This document shows positions 47,929-56,436 of a stretch of DNA of 64,000 nucleotides, one piece after another. Numbering within the stretch: position 1 is the first letter of the stretch; the number at the start of each line of letters is the position of its first letter. The notes below the pieces were generated by a model. That model was not told where the DNA came from. It did no database searches and saw only the letters and a program-made list of their open reading frames with translations. Source of the stretch: Hydrogenophaga sp. GTDB taxonomy: Bacteria > Pseudomonadota > Gammaproteobacteria > Burkholderiales > Burkholderiaceae_C. Made by a program: the position numbers and the translations under genes. The DNA lies in assembly GCA_018333605.1 (NCBI GenBank), contig JAGXSV010000004.1:1-64000 (forward strand). Direction: 5' to 3'.

Positions 47929-50211
47929 ATGAAATTTCGCTTCCCTATCGTGATCATTGACGAGGATTTCCGCTCAGAAAACACGTCGGGTCTGGGCATT
48001 CGGGCATTGGCCCAGGCCATTGAAACAGAGGGTTTTGAGGTGGTGGGCGTGACCAGTTACGGTGACCTTTCCCAGTTTGCCCAACAGCAGTCCCGCGCCA
48101 GCGCGTTCATTTTGTCGATCGATGACGAAGAGTTCAGCCACGGCCCCGATCTGGATCCGGTGGTGCTGAACTTGCGCAAGTTCATTCAAGAGGTGCGCTG
48201 GAAAAACGCTGATGTACCGATCTACATCTACGGCGAGACCAAGACCAGCCGGCATTTACCCAACGACATTTTGCGCGAGCTGCACGGCTTCATCCACATG
48301 TTTGAGGACACGCCCGAGTTTGTGGCGCGCCACATCATCCGTGAAGCCAAGAGTTACCTGGAAGGCATTCAGCCGCCATTCTTCAAGGCGCTGCTGGACT
48401 ACGCCGAAGATGGCTCGTATTCCTGGCACTGCCCGGGCCACTCGGGTGGTGTGGCGTTTCTGAAGAGCCCGGTGGGTCAGATGTTCCACCAGTTCTTCGG
48501 CGAGAACATGCTGCGCGCCGACGTTTGCAACGCGGTGGAAGAGCTGGGCCAGCTGCTGGACCACAACGGCGCCATTGGCGCGAGCGAGCGCAACGCCGCG
48601 CGCATCTTCAACGCTGACCACTGCTTCTTTGTCACCAACGGCACCAGCACCAGCAACAAGATGGTCTGGCACCATACGGTGGCGCCGGGCGATGTGGTGG
48701 TGGTGGACCGCAACTGCCACAAGTCCATCCTGCACAGCATCATCATGACGGGCGCGATCCCCGTCTTCTTGAAGCCCACGCGCAACCACTACGGCATCAT
48801 CGGCCCGATCCCGCAGAGCGAGTTCGAGATCGACTCCATCAAGGCCAAGATCCGCGCCAACCCGCTGCTGGCCGGTGTGGACCCCGACACGGTCAAGCCC
48901 CGCGTGCTCACGCTCACGCAGTCCACCTACGACGGCGTGCTCTACAACACCGAAGCCATCAAGCAGATGCTCGACGGCTACGTGGCCAACCTGCACTTTG
49001 ACGAAGCCTGGCTGCCCCACGCGGCCTTTCACCCGTTCTACGGCAACTTCCACGCCATGGGCAAAAAGCGGGTGCGTCCGAAGGAGTCGGTGGTGTACGC
49101 CACGCAGTCCATCCACAAACTGCTCGCCGGCATCAGCCAGGCCAGCCATGTGCTGGTGCAAGACTCACAAAACGTGAAGCTCGACCGCCACCTTTTCAAC
49201 GAGGCGTACCTGATGCACACCAGCACCAGCCCGCAGTACGCCATCATCGCCAGCTGCGATGTGGCTGCCGCCATGATGGAGCCTCCCGGCGGTCGCGCCT
49301 TGGTGGAGGAAAGCATCATGGAAGCGCTGAACTTCCGCCGCGCCATGCGCAAGGTTGAAGCCGAGTTCGGCCAGGACGACTGGTGGTTTCAGGTGTGGGG
49401 CCCGGAGACCCAGGAAGAAGAGGGGATGGGCGAGGCCAGCGACTGGGTGCTCAACCGCAAGCCCGACTGGCAACCCACCGACAACGACTGGCATGGCTTT
49501 GGCGATATGGCGCCAGGCTTCAACATGCTGGACCCGATCAAGGCCACCATCGTCACCCCAGGCCTGAATCTGGACGGGCAGTTTGCACAGACCGGCATTC
49601 CGGCTTCCATCGTGACCAAATTTCTCGCCGAGCATGGTGTGGTCGTTGAAAAAACAGGCCTCTACAGTTTCTTCATCCTGTTCACCATCGGCATCACCAA
49701 GGGCCGCTGGAACACGTTGCTGACCGCCTTGCAGCAATTCAAGGACGACTACGCCAAGAACCAGCCCATGTGGCGCATCCTGCCGGAGTTCTGCCAAAAA
49801 TACCCGCGTTACGAGCAAATGGGTCTGCGCGATTTGTGTCAGCACGTGCACACGCTGTACGCGAAGTACGATATTGCGCGGCTCACGACCGAGATGTACC
49901 TGAGCGACCTGACGCCCGCCATGAAGCCAACCGATGCGTTTGCGCATATTGCACAGCGCACTACCGAGCGGGTGCCGATTGACGAGCTGGAAGGTCGCAT
50001 CACCACCAGCCTGGTCACGCCTTACCCGCCGGGTATTCCGTTGTTGATCCCCGGCGAGGTGTTCAACAAGAAAATCGTGGACTACCTCAGGTTCGCTCGC
50101 GAATTCAACGCCCAGTGTCCCGGCTTCGAGACCGACATCCACGGCCTGGTCGAGGTGAAGGACGAAGATGGCCGCAAGCGTTACTTTGCCGATTGCGTCA
50201 AAGCGGGGTAA
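47929..50211 (+). CDS. Large biodegradative-type Orn/Lys/Arg decarboxylase
   Basis: A 760-residue PLP-dependent fold-I decarboxylase of the inducible lysine/ornithine/arginine type. There is an N-terminal response-regulator-like wing (MKFRFPIVIIDEDF, about 1-130), the PLP domain with SWHCPGHSGGVAFLKSPVG, VTNGTSTSNKMVWHH, LHFDEAWLPHAAFHPFYGNF and the Schiff-base Lys in VVYATQSIHKLLAGISQASH, and a C-terminal domain (VTPYPPGIPLLIPGE). The product would be a polyamine or cadaverine, consuming a proton. The substrate cannot be fixed from motifs. The ATG at 47929 begins the wing domain; upstream codons have no ribosome site. Confidence 0.93.
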   Translation: MKFRFPIVIIDEDFRSENTSGLGIRALAQAIETEGFEVVGVTSYGDLSQFAQQQSRASAFILSIDDEEFSHGPDLDPVVLNLRKFIQEVRWKNADVPIYIYGETKTSRHLPNDILRELHGFIHMFEDTPEFVARHIIREAKSYLEGIQPPFFKALLDYAEDGSYSWHCPGHSGGVAFLKSPVGQMFHQFFGENMLRADVCNAVEELGQLLDHNGAIGASERNAARIFNADHCFFVTNGTSTSNKMVWHHTVAPGDVVVVDRNCHKSILHSIIMTGAIPVFLKPTRNHYGIIGPIPQSEFEIDSIKAKIRANPLLAGVDPDTVKPRVLTLTQSTYDGVLYNTEAIKQMLDGYVANLHFDEAWLPHAAFHPFYGNFHAMGKKRVRPKESVVYATQSIHKLLAGISQASHVLVQDSQNVKLDRHLFNEAYLMHTSTSPQYAIIASCDVAAAMMEPPGGRALVEESIMEALNFRRAMRKVEAEFGQDDWWFQVWGPETQEEEGMGEASDWVLNRKPDWQPTDNDWHGFGDMAPGFNMLDPIKATIVTPGLNLDGQFAQTGIPASIVTKFLAEHGVVVEKTGLYSFFILFTIGITKGRWNTLLTALQQFKDDYAKNQPMWRILPEFCQKYPRYEQMGLRDLCQHVHTLYAKYDIARLTTEMYLSDLTPAMKPTDAFAHIAQRTTERVPIDELEGRITTSLVTPYPPGIPLLIPGEVFNKKIVDYLRFAREFNAQCPGFETDIHGLVEVKDEDGRKRYFADCVKAG

Positions 50212-50247
50212 CCTGTCAGATTCTTACCTGTACTGAAAGGAGCATGG

Positions 50248-50463
50248 ATGTTTCCAGAATACCGCGAACTGATCACCCAACTCAAGGGCCACGACCACCA
50301 CTTCACCCGTCTGTTTGACAAGCACAACGCAATGGATCAGACCATCAAGAACATGGAGGCTGGCATTGAAGCTGGTTCACGGTTTCAGATTGAGCAGTTG
50401 AAGAAGGAAAAGCTGCTGCTCAAAGACGAGCTGTATGAGATCTTGCGTAAAGCGAGCGCCTGA
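50248..50463 (+). CDS. DUF465 (YdcH-like) small protein
   Basis: A 71-residue charged helical protein (MFPEYRELITQLKGHDHHFT ... EQLKKEKLLLKDELYEIL), typical of the YdcH/DUF465 family of short coiled-coil proteins. The role is unknown. It has a GAAAGGAG ribosome site and follows the decarboxylase by 36 bases; a terminator lies just downstream, so both probably share one transcript. Confidence 0.9.
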   Translation: MFPEYRELITQLKGHDHHFTRLFDKHNAMDQTIKNMEAGIEAGSRFQIEQLKKEKLLLKDELYEILRKASA

Positions 50464-50486
50464 CCCCGGTTGACGTGCGGCCAAGG

Positions 50487-50526
50487 CCCCTGAAGTGCCC
50501 CGCCAGTGGCTTCAGGGGTTTTTTTG
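50487..50526 (+). terminator. Strong rho-independent terminator
   Basis: CCCCTGAAG...CTTCAGGGG stem (nine base pairs, 14-base loop) followed by seven T residues, 24 bases after the DUF465 stop. Confidence 0.92.
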
Positions 50527-50561
50527 CGTCCTCAAACCCGGTGGGTCATGGCGGTCAAGCG

Positions 50562-51539
50562 TCAAGGCTGGCGGGGTGTTGAGGTGATGTCGGGTGTGAG
50601 CGCGTTCATGTCATCCCGCACGCGAACGAAGCTGGCAAAACGGGGTAGGCCGCTGGCGTACAGACCTCGAAAACGGTAGGTCACCCAGGACCCCACTGCC
50701 GGTGGGTTGTGGCGCTGCGCATCGGTCAAGCCAGAACCCAGCCGAAACTGACGGCCATCGGGTGTTTGTACCTGCAGCGAACCCAGGCTGTTGGCGTATT
50801 TCCCTTGCCCGGGCAGGTGGCCGGTCACACGCGCTTCCGCGTCCTCGTGGGTCTTGACTTTGAGCAAGTCGTCGCTGCGTACCGCGCGGTAAAGCGCGTC
50901 GCCACGGTGCAGCATCAGTCCCTCTCCGCCGTCGCGCACCATGCGGTCCAGGCGTTTCATCAGCTCGGCGTGGGTGCTGACTTGTTCCTGTTGCACCGCT
51001 TGCACCCAAGGCTGGGCCACCTGGCCCACCAGTTGCTGGTAGCCACTGATGCGTTGGGTGAAAGTGCCGGTGTGCGCAGGCAGGTCAAACACCATAAAGC
51101 GGATGGCACGCCAGCTCTCGTTGTCGGGTGTCTGCTGGCGCACGGTGGACAGCGCTTGTTCAAACCGGCCCCGACCCGCCCACAGCTCGCCGTCCATGGC
51201 CACCGTTGGCCACCCGGCGGTGAACCAGCTGGGTGCCTGCACGGGCTGACCACCGCGGGTCAGCAAGCGCTGGCCGTCCCAGTAGCCGCGCAATCCGTCG
51301 TATTTTTCGCTCACCCAGTAGGCTTCGAGCGGTATGCCCAGCCGGTACACACCCGACAACATGAGCGCAGGCGGCGGAGTGGGGTTGGCCCAGCTCAAGG
51401 CTGCAGGCCAAACCAGCGCCAGGGCAAGCCCGGCGACGCACAACAGGCGCAAGCCCTTGCAGCTTCGTTGTGGCCTCGTTGAAGCGGCCTTTGCCGCAAC
51501 ATGGTGTGCAGCCAAGATGAGTTTCAGGGCTGCGTTCAA
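50562..51539 (-). CDS. Periplasmic ATP-dependent DNA ligase (LigE type)
   Basis: A 325-residue minimal DNA ligase. The nucleotidyltransferase motif I is WVSEKYDGLRGYWDG with catalytic Lys79; further motifs are AMDGELWAGRGRFE, FMVFDLPAHTG, GGEGLMLHRGDALYR and LLKVKTHEDAEARVTG. A hydrophobic signal segment (LRLLCVAGLALALVWPAALS) precedes the enzyme, which suggests export to the periplasm, as described for LigE-type ligases thought to repair incoming or extracellular DNA. The first 30 residues before the signal are unusually long; a later start is possible. It is encoded immediately downstream of fabI in the same direction. Confidence 0.9.
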   Translation of the reverse strand: MNAALKLILAAHHVAAKAASTRPQRSCKGLRLLCVAGLALALVWPAALSWANPTPPPALMLSGVYRLGIPLEAYWVSEKYDGLRGYWDGQRLLTRGGQPVQAPSWFTAGWPTVAMDGELWAGRGRFEQALSTVRQQTPDNESWRAIRFMVFDLPAHTGTFTQRISGYQQLVGQVAQPWVQAVQQEQVSTHAELMKRLDRMVRDGGEGLMLHRGDALYRAVRSDDLLKVKTHEDAEARVTGHLPGQGKYANSLGSLQVQTPDGRQFRLGSGLTDAQRHNPPAVGSWVTYRFRGLYASGLPRFASFVRVRDDMNALTPDITSTPRQP

Positions 51540-51547
51540 TGTGGGAA

Positions 51548-52345
51548 TCAGGCCACCGCGTCGCTGTCGCGGCTTACGCCCGCGGTGTGGCTGAAACCAC
51601 CGTCCACATAGGTGATTTCTGCCGTGACGCCGCCCGCCAGATCGGACATCAGAAAAGCGGCCACGTTGCCCACGTCTTCAATGGTCACGTTGCGTCGCAG
51701 CGGTGACGCACTGGCCACCATGCCCAGCAGCTTGCCAAAGTCTTTGATACCACTGGCGGCCAGGGTCTTGATGGGGCCGGCGCTGATGCCGTTGACGCGC
51801 ATACCCTTCGGGCCGAGTGACTCAGCCAGGTAACGCACCGACGCTTCCAGACTGGCTTTGGCCAGGCCCATGGTGTTGTAGTTGGGCACCGTGCGCAAAG
51901 CGCCCAGGTACGTCAGGGTCAGCAGGGCCGACTTGTTGTTCAGCATCGGCAGCGCAGCCTTGGCCATGGCCGGAAAACTGTAAGCGCTGATGTCGTGCGC
52001 AATGCGAAAGCTCTCGCGCGAGAGGCCATCCAGAAAATCCCCGGCAATGGCTTCCCGCGGCGCAAAGCCGATGCTGTGTACAAAGCCGTCAAATTGGGGC
52101 CAGACCAGCGACAGGTCAGCGAACATTGTTTCGATCTGTTCGTCAGAACCCACGTCGCAGTCAAAGATCAGTTTCGAATCGAAGTCGGCAGCGAATTCGG
52201 TGATGCGGTCTTTGAAACGCTCACCCACATAGCTGAACGCCAGTTCGGCGCCCTGCTGGTGGCAGGCCTTGGCGATGCCATAGGCGATCGAGCGGTTGGA
52301 CAGTACGCCCGTGATCAGCAATTTTTTGCCTGCGAGAAAACCCAT
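51548..52345 (-). CDS. fabI: Enoyl-[acyl-carrier-protein] reductase (NADH)
   Basis: A 265-residue divergent short-chain dehydrogenase catalysing the last step of each fatty acid elongation cycle. It has [20 protein letters not shown] (cofactor site), the [17 protein letters not shown] segment, the catalytic pair in [20 protein letters not shown] and [18 protein letters not shown]. All are typical of FabI, the triclosan target. The gene is divergent from yejA with a 38-base gap and is followed by ligE. Confidence 0.95.
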   Translation of the reverse strand: MGFLAGKKLLITGVLSNRSIAYGIAKACHQQGAELAFSYVGERFKDRITEFAADFDSKLIFDCDVGSDEQIETMFADLSLVWPQFDGFVHSIGFAPREAIAGDFLDGLSRESFRIAHDISAYSFPAMAKAALPMLNNKSALLTLTYLGALRTVPNYNTMGLAKASLEASVRYLAESLGPKGMRVNGISAGPIKTLAASGIKDFGKLLGMVASASPLRRNVTIEDVGNVAAFLMSDLAGGVTAEITYVDGGFSHTAGVSRDSDAVA

Positions 52346-52383
52346 TGTTCAATCTCCAAAGAAAATTCCAGCAGAATTGTCGC

Positions 52384-54225
52384 ATGCGCATCACCCGCCA
52401 CTTCCTCCGCTCCCGGACCACCTTGGCGGTCGTTGCGTGGCTGACCATGGTATGCCCCGCGGCATGGGCCGCACACGGCTACGCGCTGTGGGGCGACCTG
52501 AAGTACCCGGCCGGGTTCCCCCACTTTGAATATGTGAACCCTGCCGCGCCCAAAGGCGGCGCCCTGAAGCTGGTGAGCAACCTGCGGGTATCCACCTTCG
52601 ACAAGTACAACCCGTTTACCCTGCGGGGCAGCGCGCCGGCCTACCTGTCCAACCTGATGTTTGATACCTTGCTGGTGGGCGCGCTGGACGAAACCGGTGC
52701 CGGGTACGGTTTGCTGGCCGAAGACGTGTCGGCGGCACCAGACGGCTTGTCGGTCACGTTCCGACTGCGCAGCGCTGCGCGCTTTCACAACGGCGAACCG
52801 GTATTGGCCGCAGACGTGAAACACAGTTTCGACACGCTCATGGGGCCCCACACCTCGCCCGCTTTCAAAACCATTCTGGAAGACGTGGCCGGAGTGGATG
52901 TGCTCGACGAGCGCACGGTGCGTTACCGTTTCAAAAAGCCCAACCGCGAACTGCCCCTGACGGTGGGCGGTCTGCCGGTGTTCAGCCGGGCCTGGGGCAA
53001 TGCCATTGACCCCAAAACGGGCCAGCGCAAATCCTTTGACCAGGTCGTGATGGAGCCACCCATTGGCAGCGGACCATACAAAATCGGCCCGGTGCGGTTT
53101 GGCAAAGACATCACCTATGTGCGCGATCCGGCCTACTGGGCGCGCGACCTGCCCGTGCGCCGAGGCAGTGCCAATTTCGACCGGATCCTGGTCAAGATCT
53201 ACAAAGACAACACCGCCAAGCTGGAGGCGCTGAAGGCGGGCGAGTTTGACTTGATGCGTTTCTTTTCGGCCGGTGACTGGGCGCGCCGCGTCAACGGCAA
53301 ACGGTTTGACACCGGTGAACTCGTGAAGGCCGAGCTCAAGCACCGCCTGCCCACGGGTTTTCAAAGTTATGTGCTGAACACGCGCCGTGCGCCGCTGACC
53401 GATGTTCGCGTGCGCGAGGCGCTGGGTCTGGCCATGGACTACGAGTGGATGAACCGCCAGATGTTTTACAACGCCTACCAGCGTGTGCAGGGCCTGTTTG
53501 GCAACACCGACTGCTCACCCACAGGCACGCCCGGCGCCGACGAATTGGCGCTGCTGGAACCCTGGCGTGGTCAACTGCCACCAGCCGCTTTTGGCCCCAT
53601 GCTGGTGCCGCCCCGTACCGACGGCGACAGCTCGCTGCGCGCCAACCTGCGTCGGGCGCAAGCCTTGTTGCGCGAGGCCGGCTGGACGGTGCAGGGCGGT
53701 CAGCTGCGCAATGCCCGGGGAGAGGTGATGGTGCTGGAGTACCTGGACAGCAACGAAACCGGCGCGCGCGTGGTGACGCCCTGGGCGCGCAACCTGGAGA
53801 AGCTGGGCATCGAACTCAAGTTCCGTCCGGTCGACTTTGCGCTGTACCAGCAGCGCTTGCGCACGTTTGATTTCGACATCATCTCGATTGCCTACGGCGG
53901 CACCCACAACCCAGGCGCAGAATACGCCGATCTGTTTGGCAGCCAGGCGGCCAAAACGGAAGACTCAGGCAACTTTGCCGGTGTGGCCAGCCCAGCGGTG
54001 GACGCCTTGATTGCCCGCATGTCGAATGCGCCATCGAAGCCCGATTTTTTGGCCGCCTGCCGGGCGCTGGATCGCGTGATCAGCCACAGCCATTACCTGG
54101 TGCCGCAATGGTCGTCCACCACCCATCGCATGGTTTACAACGCTTGGCGGCTCGCCCGGCCGGCCGAGATGCCGCCCTACGCCGCCGGAGAAACCTGGGC
54201 CATCGACACCTGGTGGGCACGGTGA
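52384..54225 (+). CDS. yejA: ABC peptide importer, periplasmic binding protein (YejA type)
   Basis: A 613-residue extracellular solute-binding protein, family 5. Signal peptide: a basic start (MRITRHFLRSRT), a hydrophobic core and PAAWAAHGYALWGD, cleaved near AWA. Family features are YPAGFPHFEYVNPAAPKGG near the mature start, SDRTLRFHLR-like VTFRLRSAARFHNGEPVLAA and PPIGSGPYKIG. YejA-type proteins bind oligopeptides including microcin C. The start ATG (52384) is internal to a longer open frame that would overlap fabI. It heads yejABEF. Confidence 0.92.
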   Translation: MRITRHFLRSRTTLAVVAWLTMVCPAAWAAHGYALWGDLKYPAGFPHFEYVNPAAPKGGALKLVSNLRVSTFDKYNPFTLRGSAPAYLSNLMFDTLLVGALDETGAGYGLLAEDVSAAPDGLSVTFRLRSAARFHNGEPVLAADVKHSFDTLMGPHTSPAFKTILEDVAGVDVLDERTVRYRFKKPNRELPLTVGGLPVFSRAWGNAIDPKTGQRKSFDQVVMEPPIGSGPYKIGPVRFGKDITYVRDPAYWARDLPVRRGSANFDRILVKIYKDNTAKLEALKAGEFDLMRFFSAGDWARRVNGKRFDTGELVKAELKHRLPTGFQSYVLNTRRAPLTDVRVREALGLAMDYEWMNRQMFYNAYQRVQGLFGNTDCSPTGTPGADELALLEPWRGQLPPAAFGPMLVPPRTDGDSSLRANLRRAQALLREAGWTVQGGQLRNARGEVMVLEYLDSNETGARVVTPWARNLEKLGIELKFRPVDFALYQQRLRTFDFDIISIAYGGTHNPGAEYADLFGSQAAKTEDSGNFAGVASPAVDALIARMSNAPSKPDFLAACRALDRVISHSHYLVPQWSSTTHRMVYNAWRLARPAEMPPYAAGETWAIDTWWAR

Positions 54226-54227
54226 TG

Positions 54228-54300
54228 ATCAACCTTGCGCCGCGCTTCGCGCGCCACCCACACAAGGGGGCCGCGCCAGCAGCCCAGCCTTGTTGGTTCC
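54228..54300 (+). repeat. Dispersed GC-rich intergenic repeat, copy 4 (divergent)
   Basis: AACCTTGCGCCGCGCTTCGC, ACACAAGGGGG, CCGCGCCAGCAGCCCAGCCT and TTGTTGGTTCC preserve the block order of the other copies with more changes. It fills half of the 148-base gap between yejA and yejB. Confidence 0.65.
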
Positions 54301-54373
54301 TCGGCTTAACCGGTGGACATGACGCGCTGCGCGCGCATCTGGGTTCAAGCCCTGTATCGGTTACAACCTGATC

Positions 54374-55399
54374 ATGTGGCTCTACATTCTCAAACGCCTC
54401 TTGTTGATGATCCCAACGCTGTTCGGGGTTTTGCTGCTCACGTTTGTGGTGATCCAGTTTGTGCCCGGTGGCCCGGTCGAACAGTACCTGGCCGAAGCGC
54501 GAACCGGGCAGGGCGGTTCGGCCGAAGGCGGGTCGGTCTATCGGGGCGCCCAAGGCGTTGACCCGCAGCGGCTGGAGCAGATCAAGGCTCTGTATGGCTT
54601 TGACAAACCAGCGCACGAGCGTTTTTTCCAGATGGTCGGCCAGTTTGCGAGGTTGGACCTGGGCACCAGTTTTTTTCAAAACAAGGCGGTGTCCGAGCTG
54701 ATTGTGGAGAAGCTGCCCGTGTCCATCAGCCTGGGCTTGTGGACCTTTTTCATCAGTTACCTGGTGGCCGTGCCGCTGGGCGTGGCCAAGGCGGTGCGAG
54801 CGGGTTCGCGGTTTGACCTGGTTACCACCCTGCTGGTGCTGATCGGCTACGCCATTCCCGGTTTTGTGCTGGGCGTGGCCTTGCTGGTGATTTTTGGTGG
54901 CCAGTTGCAGTGGTTTCCGCTGCGCGGGCTGACATCCTCCAACTGGGAAGAGCTCAGCTGGGCGGCTCGCATCGTGGACTACCTGTGGCACATCACCCTG
55001 CCCATCACCGCCATGGTGCTGGGCAGTTTTGCCGTCACCACCATGCTGACCAAAAACGCCTTTCTGGAAGAGATTCGCAAGCAGTACGTGATGACGGCGC
55101 GGGCCAAAGGCTTGAGCGAGCGCCAGGTGCTGTGGAAACACATTTTTCGCAATGCACTCATTCCCATCGTCACTGGCTTTCCCAGTGCGTTTATCGGTGC
55201 TTTTTTTGCGGGTTCGCTGCTGATCGAAACCCTGTTTTCGCTCGACGGGCTGGGCCTGCTGAGCTTTGAAAGCGTCATACGGCGCGACTACCCCGTGGTG
55301 CTGGGCACGCTATTTCTGTTCACCATGATCGGGCTGGTGACGAAACTGATCTCCGACCTCTGCTATGTTTGGGTCGACCCCCGGGTGAAGTTCGACTGA
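54374..55399 (+). CDS. yejB: ABC peptide importer permease (YejB type)
   Basis: A 341-residue inner-membrane permease. It begins YILKRLLLMIPTLFGVLLLT and contains FFQMVGQFARLDLGTSFFQN, several membrane helices and the ATPase-docking EAA loop RKQYVMTARAKGLSERQVLW. The insert of charged residues after the first helix (EARTGQGGSAEGGSVYRGAQ) is typical of YejB over DppB. It pairs with YejE; the stop overlaps the yejE start (TGATG). Confidence 0.94.
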   Translation: MWLYILKRLLLMIPTLFGVLLLTFVVIQFVPGGPVEQYLAEARTGQGGSAEGGSVYRGAQGVDPQRLEQIKALYGFDKPAHERFFQMVGQFARLDLGTSFFQNKAVSELIVEKLPVSISLGLWTFFISYLVAVPLGVAKAVRAGSRFDLVTTLLVLIGYAIPGFVLGVALLVIFGGQLQWFPLRGLTSSNWEELSWAARIVDYLWHITLPITAMVLGSFAVTTMLTKNAFLEEIRKQYVMTARAKGLSERQVLWKHIFRNALIPIVTGFPSAFIGAFFAGSLLIETLFSLDGLGLLSFESVIRRDYPVVLGTLFLFTMIGLVTKLISDLCYVWVDPRVKFD

Positions 55400-56436
55400 T
55401 GGCCCCGACACGTTCTGCATCGCCTTCTCGCCGCGCCTGGCAGCGCTTCAAGCGCAACCGCCTGGGCTATTGGAGCCTGTTGATTTTCTGCGTGCTGGTG
55501 GCCGCCAGCCTGTTTGCCGAGTTGCTGTCCAACGACCGACCGCTCGTGGTGCACTACGAGGGAAAGGCCTACTTTCCCATCGTTCAGGACTACCCGGAAA
55601 CCACGTTTGGTGGTGATTTTGAAACCGCCACCGACTACCTGGACCCTTACATCCGGGAACAAATCACCCGAGGCGACAACTGGGCCTTGTACGCACCCAA
55701 CCCCTATGGCCCCAAGACGCTCAATTACTTCGCCAAAGAGCCCAACCCATCAGCGCCCACAAGTGACAACTGGCTGGGCACCGACGACCGGGGCCGCGAC
55801 CTGCTGGCGCAGCTGATCTATGGTTTTCGCGTCAGCGTGCTGTTTGCCCTGGCGCTCACCTTCATTGGGGTGCTGCTGGGTGTGGTCACCGGCGCCATCC
55901 AGGGGTTTTTTGGCGGCAAGACAGACCTGGCCTTCCAGCGGTTCATTGAAATCTGGGGCTCCATGCCCGAGCTGTACCTGCTCATCATTTTTTCTGCTGT
56001 GTTTGCGCCCAGCATCAGCTTGCTGCTGATTTTGCTCAGTCTGTTTGGTTGGATGGGCCTGAGCGATTACGTGCGTGCCGAATTTTTGCGCAACCGACAA
56101 CTCGACTACGTGCGCGCAGCGCGGGCCATGGGCCTGTCCAACTGGCAGATCATCTGGCGCCATGTGCTGCCCAACAGCCTCACGCCGGTGGTCACCTTTC
56201 TGCCGTTTCGCATGAGCGCTGCCATTTTGGCGCTCACATCGCTGGACTTTCTGGGTTTGGGCGTGCCGCCGGGCACGCCGTCGCTGGGTGAGCTCCTGAG
56301 CCAGGGCAAAAACAACATCGACGCCTGGTGGATTTCGATGTCCACCTTTGCCGTCCTGGTGGTCACGCTGCTGTTGCTCACCTTCATGGGCGACGCGCTG
56401 CGCGATGCACTGGACCCTCGAAAGGCCGACAAATGA
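55399..56436 (+). CDS. yejE: ABC peptide importer permease (YejE type)
   Basis: A 345-residue permease beginning with a basic RRAWQRFKRNRLGYWSLLIF. It has the YejE-specific periplasmic insert (YPETTFGGDFETATDYLDPY), the DDRGRDLLAQLIYGFRVSVL motif and the EAA loop NRQLDYVRAARAMGLSNWQI. It forms a heterodimeric channel with YejB and is coupled at both ends by overlapping codons (TGATG and ATGA). Confidence 0.94.
   Translation: MAPTRSASPSRRAWQRFKRNRLGYWSLLIFCVLVAASLFAELLSNDRPLVVHYEGKAYFPIVQDYPETTFGGDFETATDYLDPYIREQITRGDNWALYAPNPYGPKTLNYFAKEPNPSAPTSDNWLGTDDRGRDLLAQLIYGFRVSVLFALALTFIGVLLGVVTGAIQGFFGGKTDLAFQRFIEIWGSMPELYLLIIFSAVFAPSISLLLILLSLFGWMGLSDYVRAEFLRNRQLDYVRAARAMGLSNWQIIWRHVLPNSLTPVVTFLPFRMSAAILALTSLDFLGLGVPPGTPSLGELLSQGKNNIDAWWISMSTFAVLVVTLLLLTFMGDALRDALDPRKADK

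Noticed and set aside
50562-51539. LigD or host NAD-dependent ligase
   Set aside because: KYDG motif marks an ATP-type enzyme; too short and no polymerase or nuclease domain; signal segment present.
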